Assembly (NCBI GenBank): GCA_024220505.1
Contig: JAKZZE010000029.1
Span: forward strand, 62,001 to 126,000
DNA length: 64,000 nt
Origin: Rhizopus arrhizus
Lineage: Eukaryota; Mucoromycota; Mucoromycetes; Mucorales; Rhizopodaceae
Reading direction: 5' to 3'
This document shows, piece by piece, positions 21,258 to 32,480 of this stretch. The translations under genes and the position numbers were made by a program. Within the stretch, counting starts at the first letter, position 1, and every line of letters begins with the position of its first letter. The notes beneath the pieces were generated by a model, which made no database searches, was not told the origin of the DNA, and saw nothing but the letters and a program-made list of their open reading frames with translations.

Positions 21258-22893
21258 GTGGGTCAAAAAACTGCACCAACCTAACCTAATTTTTCGGAAA
21301 TAAGAGCATAGGTCTGTCAGTTTTATAGCAAACATTATGAAACTTGAACCAAACAAAGTTAATACTATTACGATTTATTGACAAAAATTTCAAAGTCAGA
21401 AGCTGAGTATACACTTAAAGCGAGCCCAGAAAAAAGCGGAGGTCGGTTGGTGCAGTTTTTTGACTTTTAAAATAAAAGTGGATTTGACACTATATGCCCG
21501 GACTGAGGCCATTCCGGCAGATATAAATTAGTCTGTGGAGTATGTAGTCACACTGGGGATCTTAAAATAAACTTTTTTGCAATTATTTTCCTTTTTTTTT
21601 TTCTTTCCTACTTTACCCAAACGTATCATACATCGCCAGTGTCTATCCATCATTAGAAATGCCCAAAACGGTTCCATTCGATGTTCAAAACAGTATCAAA
21701 CCACTATTGGAAGATAGCGTTGACCCCACAGTCATTGGGAAACGAGTTTGAGTGCATAGAAATACCGTTAATAGGTATGCAAATAACTGGATGCATAATA
21801 GAATACGTAAAAGCGGAGATAAATCGAGCATTGTGGCAAAATCAACGCATCGATACATCAAGAGATAAGTACTCACGGGTTATTGGAAGACTGCCAAGGA
21901 TGTGCAAATGAAGTTGGAGGAGCTTGGACACCCTATGTCGTATCAATCGGTCATTAATGTTTTACATGCAGTTGGAATTTATGCTGAAATCAAAAAGAAG
22001 AAGCCATTATTGACTGAAAAGCACAAGAAAGCTTGATTGGCATGGGCCAAAAAGCATCAATACTGGACAGTACATGATTGGAGACGTGTGATATTTTCTG
22101 GTGAGACCAAAATTAACATTTGGGGCTCTGATGGTTGCAAATATTATTGGAAGAAAAATGCGATCGTTTACAGCCCCACCATATCGACGTTACTGTGAAG
22201 CATGGAGGCGGCGGTCTCATGTTATGGGGTTGTATAACCAGCGCACAACCTGGATACGCATGTCAGGTCTATGATGGTACCATGAATTCAGAGCTATACC
22301 AAGAAATTCTTGCTACAAGTCTGAAGGACACCATGAAGTACTATGGTCTGAATTGGAAACCATCGGTATTTCAGCACGGCAATGATCGTAAACATCGATC
22401 AAAGTTCACAACGCAATGAATGAAAGATATGGGCATGGTTTACATTGACGATTGACCATCACAAAGTCCAGATCTTAATCCTGTTGAACATGTATGGCAT
22501 CATTTGAAGTTAAAGCTGAGCATGTATGATAATAGGGCGACCAGCATCCATGAACTGCGGGAAAGAGCCGAAAATGAATGGAATTCGTTTACTAAGAAAC
22601 AATGCATCAAATATATAGACAATTTGCCCGCCAGAATACAAGCAGTATTAGCAGAAAAGGGTGGATCCACTCGATTTTAAGAAAGTCAAAAAACTGCACC
22701 AACCGACCTCCGCTTTTTTCTGGACGCGCTTTAAGTGTATACTCAGCTTCTGACTTTGAAATTTTTGTCAATAAATCGTAATAGTATTAACTTTGTTTGG
22801 TTCAAGTTTCATAATGTTTGCTATAAAACTGACAGACCTATGCTCTTATTTCCGAAAAATTAGGTTAGGTTGGTGCAGTTTTTTGACCCACTG
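21258..22893 (+). mobile_element. Tc1-G1 element, complete
   Basis: 1636 bp with ends CAGTGGGTCAAAAAACTGC on both sides and TA at 21256-21257 and 22894-22895. Terminal repeats are about 210-220 bp with inner inverted tip copies at 21444-21470 and 22684-22709. It is inserted in CACTA-IV; the uninterrupted site is seen in CACTA-I near 48705. Confidence 0.92.
21660..22680 (+). pseudogene. Tc1-G1 transposase, dead copy with both catalytic Asp lost
   Basis: Begins MPKTVPFDVQNSIK and ends GGSTRF. It carries several stops (near 21748, 21865, 22034, 22417 and 22453) and a frameshift near 22155. The first catalytic D is G (FSGETKINIWGSDG) and the second is G (FQHGNDRKHRSK), while SPDLNPVEHVWHH keeps the E. 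Compared with Tc1-G2, the sister copy, both D-to-G changes are A-to-G transitions. DD35E class by spacing. Confidence 0.9.
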
Positions 22894-23915
22894 TATATTC
22901 TTTTCTATTATTTGTCATGAAAAATAATAAAGCATTCTATTTACTTGAAAAATAAAAACGCTGTGCTTGTATCTATTAATTATAATTGCTTTGTAACAAG
23001 ATGTTAACAAAGCTTCTTTTTTTTATTCTTTTTAGAATATACAAGTATTTTTTTGTTATAATGTACAAGCATTTGTATTTTTATAAAATATATTTGCTCT
23101 TAGATTATTGTTTTCATTTGAATAAGGAACTTTTTATTGTTATGCTCTCTTTTTTTTTTAACTTTGTCTTTTTTTTTTTTTTTTTACTTTTAATTTTTCA
23201 GCTTCTTTTTTTTTCCCAAACGCAACTATTTTGTTACGTTCTGTTACACGTTGCTAATGAGCTACGCTAAAAATCACAGATTGCCTTCCTAATATGTATA
23301 CTCCTGAATAAAATAATCGCATGGTGCTTTTGATTTCCGCATTTTGCCCTCAAAAATAAAAAAAAGAAAATATCGGTCTTTATACAATGGAGAGAAATAC
23401 GCTTTCCAAAAAAAGATCAATTGTAAAAAAAGACATTTTTTTAAAAATGCGAATAACTCCATGAATATTTACCCTACAAATAAAATAACAACATCGTTAA
23501 ATTTCTTTATTTTTTTCGTATCTAAATCTTTTTTCAAAATTCGAAAATGATCAATACAGCAAGATTTAATTTTTTTCAGGAAAAAAAATAACAATCCGTT
23601 ACCCAAAAGAAGAGCAATCTTGCGCAATCCGGTACCTAATTGGAACGATTATTTGCAGTGAGGCACTGCACATAATTGCTATATATATAGCATTATATTT
23701 GACAGAATATAATGAGATACTTCGGGTTTACGTCAATATATTTACAGATTCCATAAAATATGTACTTCGTATATTTTGCTCGAAATGTTAAGATATGTAT
23801 ATAAAATACCGTGTTACTTTTGGTGACGCGCCGCTTCATTGTTCTTTCTACGATGATACACAAACATAACGCTTTTCCATTGGACCTTACATGCTTGCGT
23901 TTCTCTTTGATGCTA

Positions 23916-24005
23916 CTTCTTTATTGGCTTATTGCCTTTTAACAAAGCTTCCTTATAGGTCTATTTCTCTTTAAAATTACTTCTTTATTGGCTTATTGCC
24001 TTTTC
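23916..24005 (+). repeat. Direct repeats near the left end of CACTA-M
   Basis: A 26-bp block containing ACTTCTTTATTGGCTTATTG occurs at 23916 and again at 23980 (64-bp period), with a diverged third trace near 24010. Repeated subterminal motifs are the usual transposase-binding sites of CACTA elements. That role is inferred here. Confidence 0.5.
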
Positions 24006-24903
24006 ACAATACTTTCTTATTGGTTTATTATGATTATATATAGCTCTGGATGATTTGTATTAGGAAAAAAATAGGCTTAAAATACGGTATTATTGGTCAA
24101 AAATGTGGTTTTATTCATTTATTTTTGGGCTCTTTTGCCATATTAATTATATATTATTGGTTCATTTGATTATTAAATATGATTTAAAAAAAAGAGGGGG
24201 GGGAGGAGCAGGGAATTTATGGGAATAATGAAACATCACCTTTAAACGGTAGATACAAAAAAAAATTTTTTTTTTTCAAAATTGCACTTACCTTGACCTC
24301 AGAAGCATCAAACAATAGAATATAGCAGACAAATCAGACAAAGCAAACAAATACAATGAAGCAGCCTCAAAAGAGATCAAAAGCAATATAAAGATGAAGA
24401 CAGTAGACTAAGCAGGAGGAAAGTAGAATCAAAGCTAGATAAAATGAAAGATTAATTACAGTGAAACATGATGTACCCGACTTTCTTACATTAAACCTCT
24501 TTAAAAACCAGAAGACGATGCCAAACTATTCAAACAGCTTCAGAATCAAGCCTAGAAAACTAAATTTGATTGTTAATAAAGATAATGAAGGTTTAAAAGC
24601 ATACTTACCACATAAACAGATACAGAAAAGACTCAAGAACTTATGACAGCCATGAGTATATCTATAAATCTTTAATAAAGAACATTAGAAAAAAAAATTT
24701 TAAAAAAAAGAGAGACTTACTTGGGATAACAAATCAAAAAAAAGAAAGAAAGAAAAGAAAAGATTCATCTGAGACATCAATCCTTTTATAGATTTTTTGA
24801 CTTGAATAGAACTGAGTTTACAGTTGAACGCAATAGTATTTAAGATGTATCTAGCTTCAATGTTATGTTTCTTTACTTTTCCTTCAAAGTACCTTCTATC
24901 ATT

Positions 24904-26249
24904 ATGTCTGACCGTATTATCGAATTCAACCCTGCACCTGCCAATGCTCGTGGTCCTAGCTCTACTGGGCAGCCAATTGCTGTTCCTTCCCGTGTTGCTT
25001 TTCCTGAGGTTGTCTCAAGCGATGCTGTTTTTGATAGCTTTGCCTATCCTAGACCTGGCTTCCCTCCTATTACCAATGTCCAGAAGCGAATGCGTGAGGC
25101 TGAGGACATTGGAAGTGATGAATCTTCTTTTTCCTTCTCCATTTATATGGATATGAAAAAGGAAATTGACTCTCTGAAGGAGATGTTAAGGAAAGAACAG
25201 GAAGAAAAGCGTGCCTTGCAAGTGGCATTTAGCAAGCTGAAAGAAGAATATAGAGAGCTTGAGGAAGCCTCAAGCAAAAGTGCAAAGCCAATTGCAACAG
25301 CTATCAAAGTAAGATTATTAATAATTTAATTTCAAACAAGTGTACTAATTACTTTTTTTTTTTTCTTAAAATATAGGATGCTGTGAGGAATCATTACAAT
25401 GATTTACCTCCATCATCTAAGTACGATCTCAGCAAGCCTTTAAAGTCTGCTGAGAATCAGAGAGTACTTAAGCTGTTGCAAGAGTATGTCAATAGCCATT
25501 ATGCTTACAAGAGTACTAATGGCCGAGACTTACGAAGATACCTTGAACGACAGTACTATACCAAGAAAGCTGGTATGGCTGGAGAAGAGGTTGGTTTTGT
25601 CGACGAGTTTATGAAAAAAAGAAAGGCTGCCAAAACAACTCGCAAAAATACGGTAAGTAAAATAAAAGTCATAATTATCATATATTTGACTTTTTTTTTT
25701 TAGAAAATCAAGGCACGTAAGGCTATATATGAGCAGTACAAGGATCAAGGTGTTTACGAAAGCTATCCCAACTGTGAGTACTTGCTTCAACAGCAATATA
25801 TGTCTGAAGAAGAAGACATGTATAACGACGAAACAATGGACAAGGTGGAGGAAATTCTTCTTGAACAAAATCCAGATAGAATAACTCCTTTTACTGAAAA
25901 GGAACGTATGTCTGTCTTGTGTACGAAAACCATTGATTATTTTGAAGTTCGTGTACCAAAGTATAGATCCCCTGCAGTGAGTTTAATTAATATCTTTTTA
26001 AGCGCAATTAACTAATTATCCGACATTTAGTGTACCGAATTTTTCAACCTGTTGGATAATCAAATAGAAAATGACAGGGCCAAAAGACAAAGGACTGGAA
26101 CCAGCAACATTCAGTCTCTTCCTCGCATTCGAAGAAAATATTCGTTGCCTGTTCCCAGCTTGATAAAAAAAGAAAATATAACTGAAGAAAGCATCGCCTG
26201 GGCTTTTGGTGATAAGTTAGTATCGAATGAAGATAACTTGCAGTTGTAA
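24904..26249 (+). CDS. CACTA-M second gene, 390-aa coiled-coil protein of unknown family
   Basis: Four exons: 24904-25308, 25377-25652, 25704-25976 and 26031-26249. All three introns (68, 51 and 54 bp) have GT-AG ends and poly-T or CATTTAG acceptors, and the frame is kept throughout. The ATG at 24904 was chosen; a short upstream extension with another ATG at 24865 is possible. Residues 1-60 are Pro-rich. Residues 84-123 form a clear heptad-like coiled coil (KKEIDSLKEMLRKEQEEK). The middle is helical and basic, then an acidic stretch (MSEEEDMYNDE) follows, and the C-terminus is basic (RAKRQR, RIRRK). I do not recognise a family. By position it may serve like plant TnpA, a DNA-binding partner that coats subterminal repeats; this is inference only. 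Confidence 0.75.
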
Positions 26250-26355
26250 AAATAATCATTTGCGAAATAAAAAAAAAATTAAAAAGGAATACGGAATTTG
26301 AATTTTTGGTTTTATTTTTTATTTTATCTTTTTATTCTTCACTTTTTTTTTTTTT

Positions 26356-29327
26356 TTACAAGTCAATGGTTTTTCTTGGAAGAGGTAAAAAAACAACATG
26401 ATTATCAGGATAACCTTTTTTCATTGCAACGCAAGTAAAAATACGTGATACTGGAAGAATGCAGTCTGAATCAGCAGGTCGAAATGAGTTATGATAGTAC
26501 GCGGCACCAAGACATTCAAACCCTTGAAAGGGATGAAGTGGAGGATTGTACCAACGTACAAAAGCAAAGGTATGCTCATCAAAGGCTTCTGGCACAAAGA
26601 CTTGACCATTTGGAAGGACAGATTTTTTCATTTGAAGCTGATGGCTAAAATAATATTGAACTTCGCCAATTCGCATTTCAGGCTCTTGTCCAAGAACAGC
26701 AGAATTACAAGCAACTTCAATATAGCAAACACGAGTAGCACGCGATGCCTTTGACCGATATCTTTGTCCAAGAATTTGAATTTCAGAAAAAAGAGAAATA
26801 TCGGGAAGCACCATTGTAGACAACTTGTCGAATTCTTCTGGAGTAAATGCATTTGCGAACGCTCGATCAGCATATACTAGTTTGTAAAAAGAGAAAAGAT
26901 AACCATAGTGGCCTCGATTCAATCTATCTACATTAACTTTGTGTCTAACGAAAGCTTGCGTATCAGGAGGTAGAAGTTCAGCACCAGTGAATGTATCATT
27001 AAGGCGTAGAGGAGCACTGACAAATAAACTGAAATCAAAGCAGGTCGAAGTAGATGAAGAAGCAACTAGGGAATCAGAAGGCGTTGGTGACAAGTAACCA
27101 AAGGAAGACATCATCACAGGATTCTGTTTAATTCCTTGTGGTAAGTTACGGATGTAGTCACCATAATGCACAACGGAAAGAAACTTCTTCATATATGTAA
27201 CTTCGAACGCTGTCTTGTAGTTTACTGTCATCTTCTTAATGTCGCCATTAAGCCTCTCAAAGCCATACAGCCAAAATGCATATATTGGGCCAAAGTCTTG
27301 GATAGAGTCCTTTAGATGCAGATGAAGATGCATATTTGGAGTGACCATCTCTGGACCATACAATTCAACAACACCAGTGACAAACTCATGGAATAGCTTG
27401 TGGGCCATCATGGCTTCATTCTGGGTAATGCATGGACGACATACGATGTGACAGGCTTGTACAAACTTTGCCCAATTTTCTTTATGACGGACTGGAAGGC
27501 GAGACTTCAGTAAAAGGGGCGAAAGAGCAAGACACCAGGTTCTCCATTCATCAGCCTTTAAGTCAGAAAAATTGTTGGCAATTTTCTGATTGATTGGCGT
27601 GTATTGTGCTGGCAGTACGATATCGTTTGCTTCCTTTTGCATTTCTTTCAAGTCAGCATCGGTCAAATATAATTCATGGGTAAGGTCACAAATAGTAGTA
27701 CGCCATATTTTAACCATTTTCTTTGCTGTTCCTAGGAAAAGGCCATGCATAGGATCAATGACAGTACAACGAACAAGATCAAGGTATTCCAAATCATGTA
27801 AGGCAGAAAATCGAGTACCAAATTTCTGTTCCAAGTCGGTCCTTTGTTTCTTTGTAGATGCTTCTTTCCAATTTCTTGCATGATGACGACTTTCAATATT
27901 GGTACGAAGTGACCAAGCATCAAGATCCTCAAGACCAAAAGAAAAATCACGTTGAAGATTTGTATTACAACGAGCAGGAAATGCTGTTGAGCATTTATTA
28001 CAAGGTACAGTTGCATTGAATGAAGTAAACCCACTAACCTTTCGGCTAGCAGGAATATCGCAAGCAATCAAGAATAAAGCAGCACGAACTTTGACAGGAG
28101 CATTGGGAGAATCAGCTGTACATGTGAAGAAGTCACCATAATAGAGATCCCTTAGCTCCTTCACCAAAACTTGCAAATAGTTGTTGATTTGCATGTCTTT
28201 AGGCTCTTTGGGTCCAGGAATAACACAAACCAGGATGATATTTTCTTTTTTGTATCTGACGGATCTTGGAAGATTATTTATCGTCAAGTAAACAGCACCA
28301 ACAGAGTACACGGTTCTTTTTGAAGATTGAAACCAATCGACATTCAAAGTGAACAGAAGGGATCTAGCTTGACTGGTAAATATATTACCATCTCTATCTT
28401 TGAATTCATTCCAAAATTGACCATCATAGATATCGTACATAGTGTTGTTATGACGAGTACGATAGCGCCATGCTTCAATTGCTGATTCAAAGCCTGGTCG
28501 TGAGAACATCACTGTCAAAGCGTACTTGATCGAATTGAATGCCGAGACCTTGTTAGCGTACATCTTGCTTGCACCAATATTCACAGATTGAAAGAGCTGT
28601 GCATTGCAAATGCCTTGGAATTCGGAAAAAGTACACCTTGAGTCACAATGAATTGCTTCAGGTTCATATAGTGTGTGGCATTCAGGGCAGACAACAAGGC
28701 GAAACATACCTTTATAGGTATAGTCGATTCCAACAGCATTTCGAAGTGTATCCAACTTGGCAGGAAAGATTGGTTCGGAATTCAAGAGGACAACAAGATC
28801 GTTAGCAAATTTCATTACTATTTCCGCAGCATATTCAGAAATGAAAAACAGCTCGAAATAGGTCAAGAAAATTGCTATAAAAGCAACAACATCATTTTGG
28901 AATCCTTCAAGTTTAACTAAAAGTTGACAAAGTAAGTATTTTATCTTTTACTAACACAATTCTAGAAGATGTTTACCTTTGGGCACATTAAATTCAACAA
29001 CATCCATACAACTAGAGGCATCATCTTCACCATCCTCAGTGATTTGCCAATTAGAAAAGTCTTCATCACCATCATTCTCAGAATCATTTTCACTCGACGG
29101 AATCACTTCATTATTGGTATTAACTTCTGGAGTTGCCTCTGATTCACCTGTTTATATATGATGCGTTAGCAAAAGAATTATTTTAATGTAAGTAACAAAC
29201 CTTTAACAGCTTCTTTTTTTCTATGGCGAGCAAGAGTCCATTGGGTAACAACTTGGTACTTGCCTGCTTCTCCTCCAGAGCATTGGGTACAGTAACAATG
29301 GAATTTGTATGGGCTTGAAGAGTACAT
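26356..29327 (-). CDS. CACTA-M Tnp2-type transposase, three exons
   Basis: 952-aa protein of the Tnp2/Transposase_21 type. Exons: 29327-29201, 29147-28977 and 28916-26356, with introns of 53 and 60 bp. The N-terminus has a Cys/His motif (FHCYCTQCSG, later ARHRK) typical of this family, then an acidic linker (exon 2). Core motifs are CPECHTLYEP, LNVDWFQSSKRTVYSVG (near residue 290), TINNLPRS, IPGPKEP, ACDIPASRKVSGF, DPMHGLFLGTAKKM and GFERLNGDIKK. The first exon was placed from the ATG at 29327 because it restores the Cys/His motif in frame. It excises and inserts the element and probably mobilises shorter relatives with similar ends. No defect is seen. Confidence 0.88.
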
Positions 29328-31056
29328 TATAAATACAATAAAGAATTTGTATTACTAGATATATACTATTTGATTAATAGCAACAATTGATGTTATTTAT
29401 ACTTTTTGAATATACAAATTTTTACCGTTATTTCAATTCATCGGCTAAAAATAATAATACAAGGAGGATGGGAAGATGCAGGAAAGATAATGGATAAATA
29501 TGACATGTTGTCTTCTTGACGAATCAATCAAGAATGGTGTGAATTGTTCATTGATTTAACAATATTTATCAAATAGGATTACATTGATCTGCTATCCTTA
29601 AAAACAGGTTCCGATATGGTTCTTTAAATACCGATATGAACAATACATCAAAGACGATCATTGCAGAAGTCTCATATTTATTTATAGAGATATGGTTTTA
29701 CTATGATTCAGTAGTATTAAATTTATCTATGAGTATTTACTTTTTGTATAAATACAACAAAAACTTTTATACAATTGATATGTCGCTTTATGAACTCCTT
29801 ATATACAGCTTCAAAATCAAACAATAAAAACCTTTAATACTCAGTTTGAAGTTCCAGAGGAAGAACAAGTTTCAATTGATGTTGTTATGTTACCGACATT
29901 ATACAAGTGCCGCTAAACAAGAATAAATTTTTCATCAAGTAAAATCAATTCAACTTTTGTGTTAAGATATTTGAATCTTTTCCCATCATATTCAGTATTA
30001 TATTGATTGACTTACATAAGTGCACTACTTTACAAAAAAAATGATGGAGTTCAGTTAAGTGTACTACGGTAATCCAAAAAAAAAAAAAAAAAAAAAAAAA
30101 GAAAAGGCAAAGTGATGATATTCTTAATCAAAGATAGGACAAAAAGCTCATAAATAAAGGCATATATATTGAATAATAAATTGTAATTAGCGCACAAAGG
30201 CAAATGAATTAAAACATTTGAAATTGCCGTCTCAGCTAGATTTTTTTTTTTTTCAAAGTACTTAATCAAAAAAAAAAATAATTCCAATTTCAGTGCAATT
30301 TCTAAAACCGCTTTTTATAACCCAAAGTAAATCTCTGTATGCTCTATAAATAAAACGAAGATCCTGTAAGTAGGTTTGTTCAACTTAAGGCAATTTGTAA
30401 AAGTAAGTATTCTTTTGCAATTTCACTTTAACATTCTTTTTTTTTAACATGCAAGTAATTCCAACATTGCTTTTTTTCACATGCAAGTAATTCCGACATT
30501 GCAACTGTCTAATTTCAACATTACTTTCTTTTTTTTCTAAATCTATCAAAATGTTCGATTTTATTTCATTAACAATAATCCTTTCTTATAGTCTCTGTTA
30601 TAAGGAATCTCGAGACATGTAAATTCACTTGATGTTAATATTCTTGTTTCTTTTTGCAGTTAGAAATAAAAATGATTATCAAACCCATTCCCTTCTATTT
30701 TCTGCTTAGCTTTAGTCCTTTAAACATTGCACTATCATCTTTGGTAGATGCTATTTTCCTTACGGTCAAAAAAAGAAATAACATTTTCTTTTTTCTTTTT
30801 TTTTTTTTTCCTTTTTCCTTGTTCATTTTTGTTTCTAGCTTTTATCTTTTATTTAACGTTTATATTTATTACTTCCCTGTAGACCATTCTTTTATTTCAA
30901 TTGTAAATAATTAATTTTACTCTTCGTTGGATAAAAGCATTGAACTCATGTTCCCTTTCACAATTTAAGTAATGTTGCTCTCTATCTTTTCATTATAAAC
31001 CTACAAAATTATTTTTTTTGGGTAGATGTACTATGTACTTTCTTTTTTTTTGCAGT
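29328..31056. other. Non-coding right flank of CACTA-M
   Basis: About 1.7 kb upstream of the transposase gene, AT-rich with A and T runs. A block CATGCAAGTAATTCC followed by GACATTGC or AACATTGC is repeated near 30450-30530. A TATAAATAAA box near 30345 points rightward. No convincing coding frame was found: the open frame at 30654-30914 is mostly poly-T. Confidence 0.45.
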
Positions 31057-31145
31057 ATAGCAAATCGAGTATGCTTGGCAAGAGGAGGTCGCAGCTCAAG
31101 CAGTTAAATTTCCGAGCTTACAGTCCAATGGATTTACTTCATTGA
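31057..31145 (+). other. Possible terminal exon near the right end of CACTA-M
   Basis: A poly-T tract and TTTTTGCAG acceptor at 31048-31056 is followed by a short frame containing MLGKRRSQLKQLNF and ending TGA at 31143-31145. Upstream are a TATA box (about 30345), a GTAAGT donor (about 30401) and another TTTTTGCAG (about 30659). This may be a small spliced transcript running toward the element end. Transcript data would be required, so I give it low weight. Confidence 0.25.
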
Positions 31146-31639
31146 CCTTTGTTGAAATTAAAAAATCATACACTGAATTTGAAAACTTTTCATTTTCCCA
31201 ATTTATAAGTTTGCATGGATTCATGTAGTACAAAAGAGAAAAAAATTTTTTTACAAGAAATACAATTTCTTTTTATTCAATATACAGATTATAAACATAT
31301 ATATCATTATAGATATAACATATATTTTTTTCTAGGTTTTTTTTGATACAAATATTATATATCTCTCCTGCAAATTCAAATTTGTATTATTTTATTCGAA
31401 GTTCAACTGTTAAAACACCCGAAGTATAATAATTTAGAATATAGGGATTGGGTGCAGTGAGGTCTTTGTCGTGGAGTTGGGACAAATCTACGTTTTGCTA
31501 CGACAACCCCATACCTGGGGATGTAGCTCAGGTTAAAGATTTTATATTTTATTGGATAATTGCAGGCGACAAATATGTCATTATTGCTATCCACAGTGAT
31601 AAACTGGAAAGCATACAAACTATTATGGGGGAGGAGGGA

Positions 31640-32055
31640 AAGGAAGAAAGAAGGAACGGATTATTATTGGGGGGAGCTGGAACCAGAGACGAAGACTTGA
31701 GGCAGGAACAGAACGCGCTTCATTAAGCCCGGGCTGGGCATCCCGGCACCGCGGACCAACAACGCTCGACAAACAACCAACGCAGACCAACCGACCAGAA
31801 CAGCAGTGGCGTTAAAACCAGTATTATCGTCAAGAGCGCACACCAAAGTCCCCCGAAAGGGAAGGAAAGTAGACAGATGCTCAGCTGCTACGCAACGCAA
31901 CACACAGGCGGAGAAACAAAAGTGCTTGATGCACTCGGCAAACAGAACATGTAGAGGGGCAGGGAAGGGATAGATCCGAAGATCCTATCAGGGGTCGAAC
32001 TTGCGACTACACCAATAATAGTCAGACGCTCTACCGACTGAGCTACATCCACATC
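31640..32055 (-). mobile_element. tRNA-derived SINE
   Basis: A GC-rich block, unlike its surroundings. On the minus strand it begins with a tRNA-like head holding a polymerase III A box (TAGCTCAGTCGG, 32045-32034) and B box (AAGTTCGACCCC, 32002-31991). The body of about 330 bp has no coding frame. The acceptor stem cannot pair, so it is not a working tRNA. The left boundary is approximate. Confidence 0.6.
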
Positions 32056-32058
32056 CCC

Positions 32059-32131
32059 GGGGATGTAGCTCAAATGGTAGAGCGCTCGCTTAGCATGCGA
32101 GAGGCACTGGGATCGACGCCCAGCTTCTCCA
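32059..32131 (+). tRNA. tRNA-Ala (anticodon AGC)
   Basis: Cloverleaf: acceptor GGGGATG, D arm GCTC/GAGC, anticodon arm CTCGC-TTAGCAT-GCGAG with anticodon AGC, T arm CTGGG/CCCAG, 3' strand CTTCTCC, discriminator A. There is one T-T mismatch at acceptor pair 6-67, so mild decay is possible. No intron. It lies head to head with the SINE. Confidence 0.85.
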
Positions 32132-32480
32132 AATATTATGAATTTGATTCATTTATGATCGTTTTTTGTTCCGAGGCATTAAAGAATTGTTTTCATGTTG
32201 GAAGATATACAGTAAAGTTTTTTTTGTACTGTAGCTATTATAATGTGACGAAAATAGAAATTTTTTCAATCAAACTGTACCACTTGACGAAGAAAGTTCG
32301 GACCTGAACTAAGTTCATGTCCTCAATATTTTTGATAAACTCAATGAAATTGAATAAGTCAACTAAATTCACAATTCAAAGGAAAACACAAAAATCTAAA
32401 AACATCACAGAATCAAGAAAACCAAAAACATATAAATATCAACAATTTACCAAGAATTATTATAATTATTATTATCTTAC
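32132..32480. other. AT-rich spacer after tRNA-Ala
   Basis: Nothing recognised. The 77-codon frame that starts inside the tRNA is spurious. Confidence 0.4.

Larger units (their letters stand above)
20620..23660. mobile_element. CACTA-IV, truncated non-autonomous CACTA element with nested Tc1-G1
   Basis: The right end at 23660 reads, inverted, CACTGCAAATAATCG. The sequence 20620-21257 plus 22894-23660 matches the left half of CACTA-II (49510-50940) in reverse and the right arm of CACTA-I (48300-49506) directly. The left half of the family is missing. Tc1-G1 lies inside. No transposase is present. The three bases AGG after 23660 are also the TSD of the neighbouring CACTA-M. Confidence 0.8.
23664..31459. 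mobile_element. CACTA-M, complete autonomous CACTA/EnSpm element
   Basis: 7796 bp. The left end reads CACTGCACATAATTGC and the right end, inverted, CACTGCACCCAATCCC. The 3-bp TSD AGG is at 23661-23663 and 31460-31462. It holds two convergent multi-exon genes (24904-26249, +, and 26356-29327, -) separated by 106 bp. Long AT-rich flanks of about 1.2 and 2.1 kb carry repeated short motifs. Both genes are free of stops, so the element looks potentially active. Confidence 0.87.

Noticed and set aside
30654..30914. 86-codon open frame in the CACTA-M flank
   Set aside because: Mostly Phe and Ser from T runs; no family resemblance, and it lies in AT-rich non-coding DNA.
31517..31540. Second tRNA-Ala-like start
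   Set aside because: Only the first 16 bases match; there is no anticodon arm or T arm. Kept as an observation, not as a gene.
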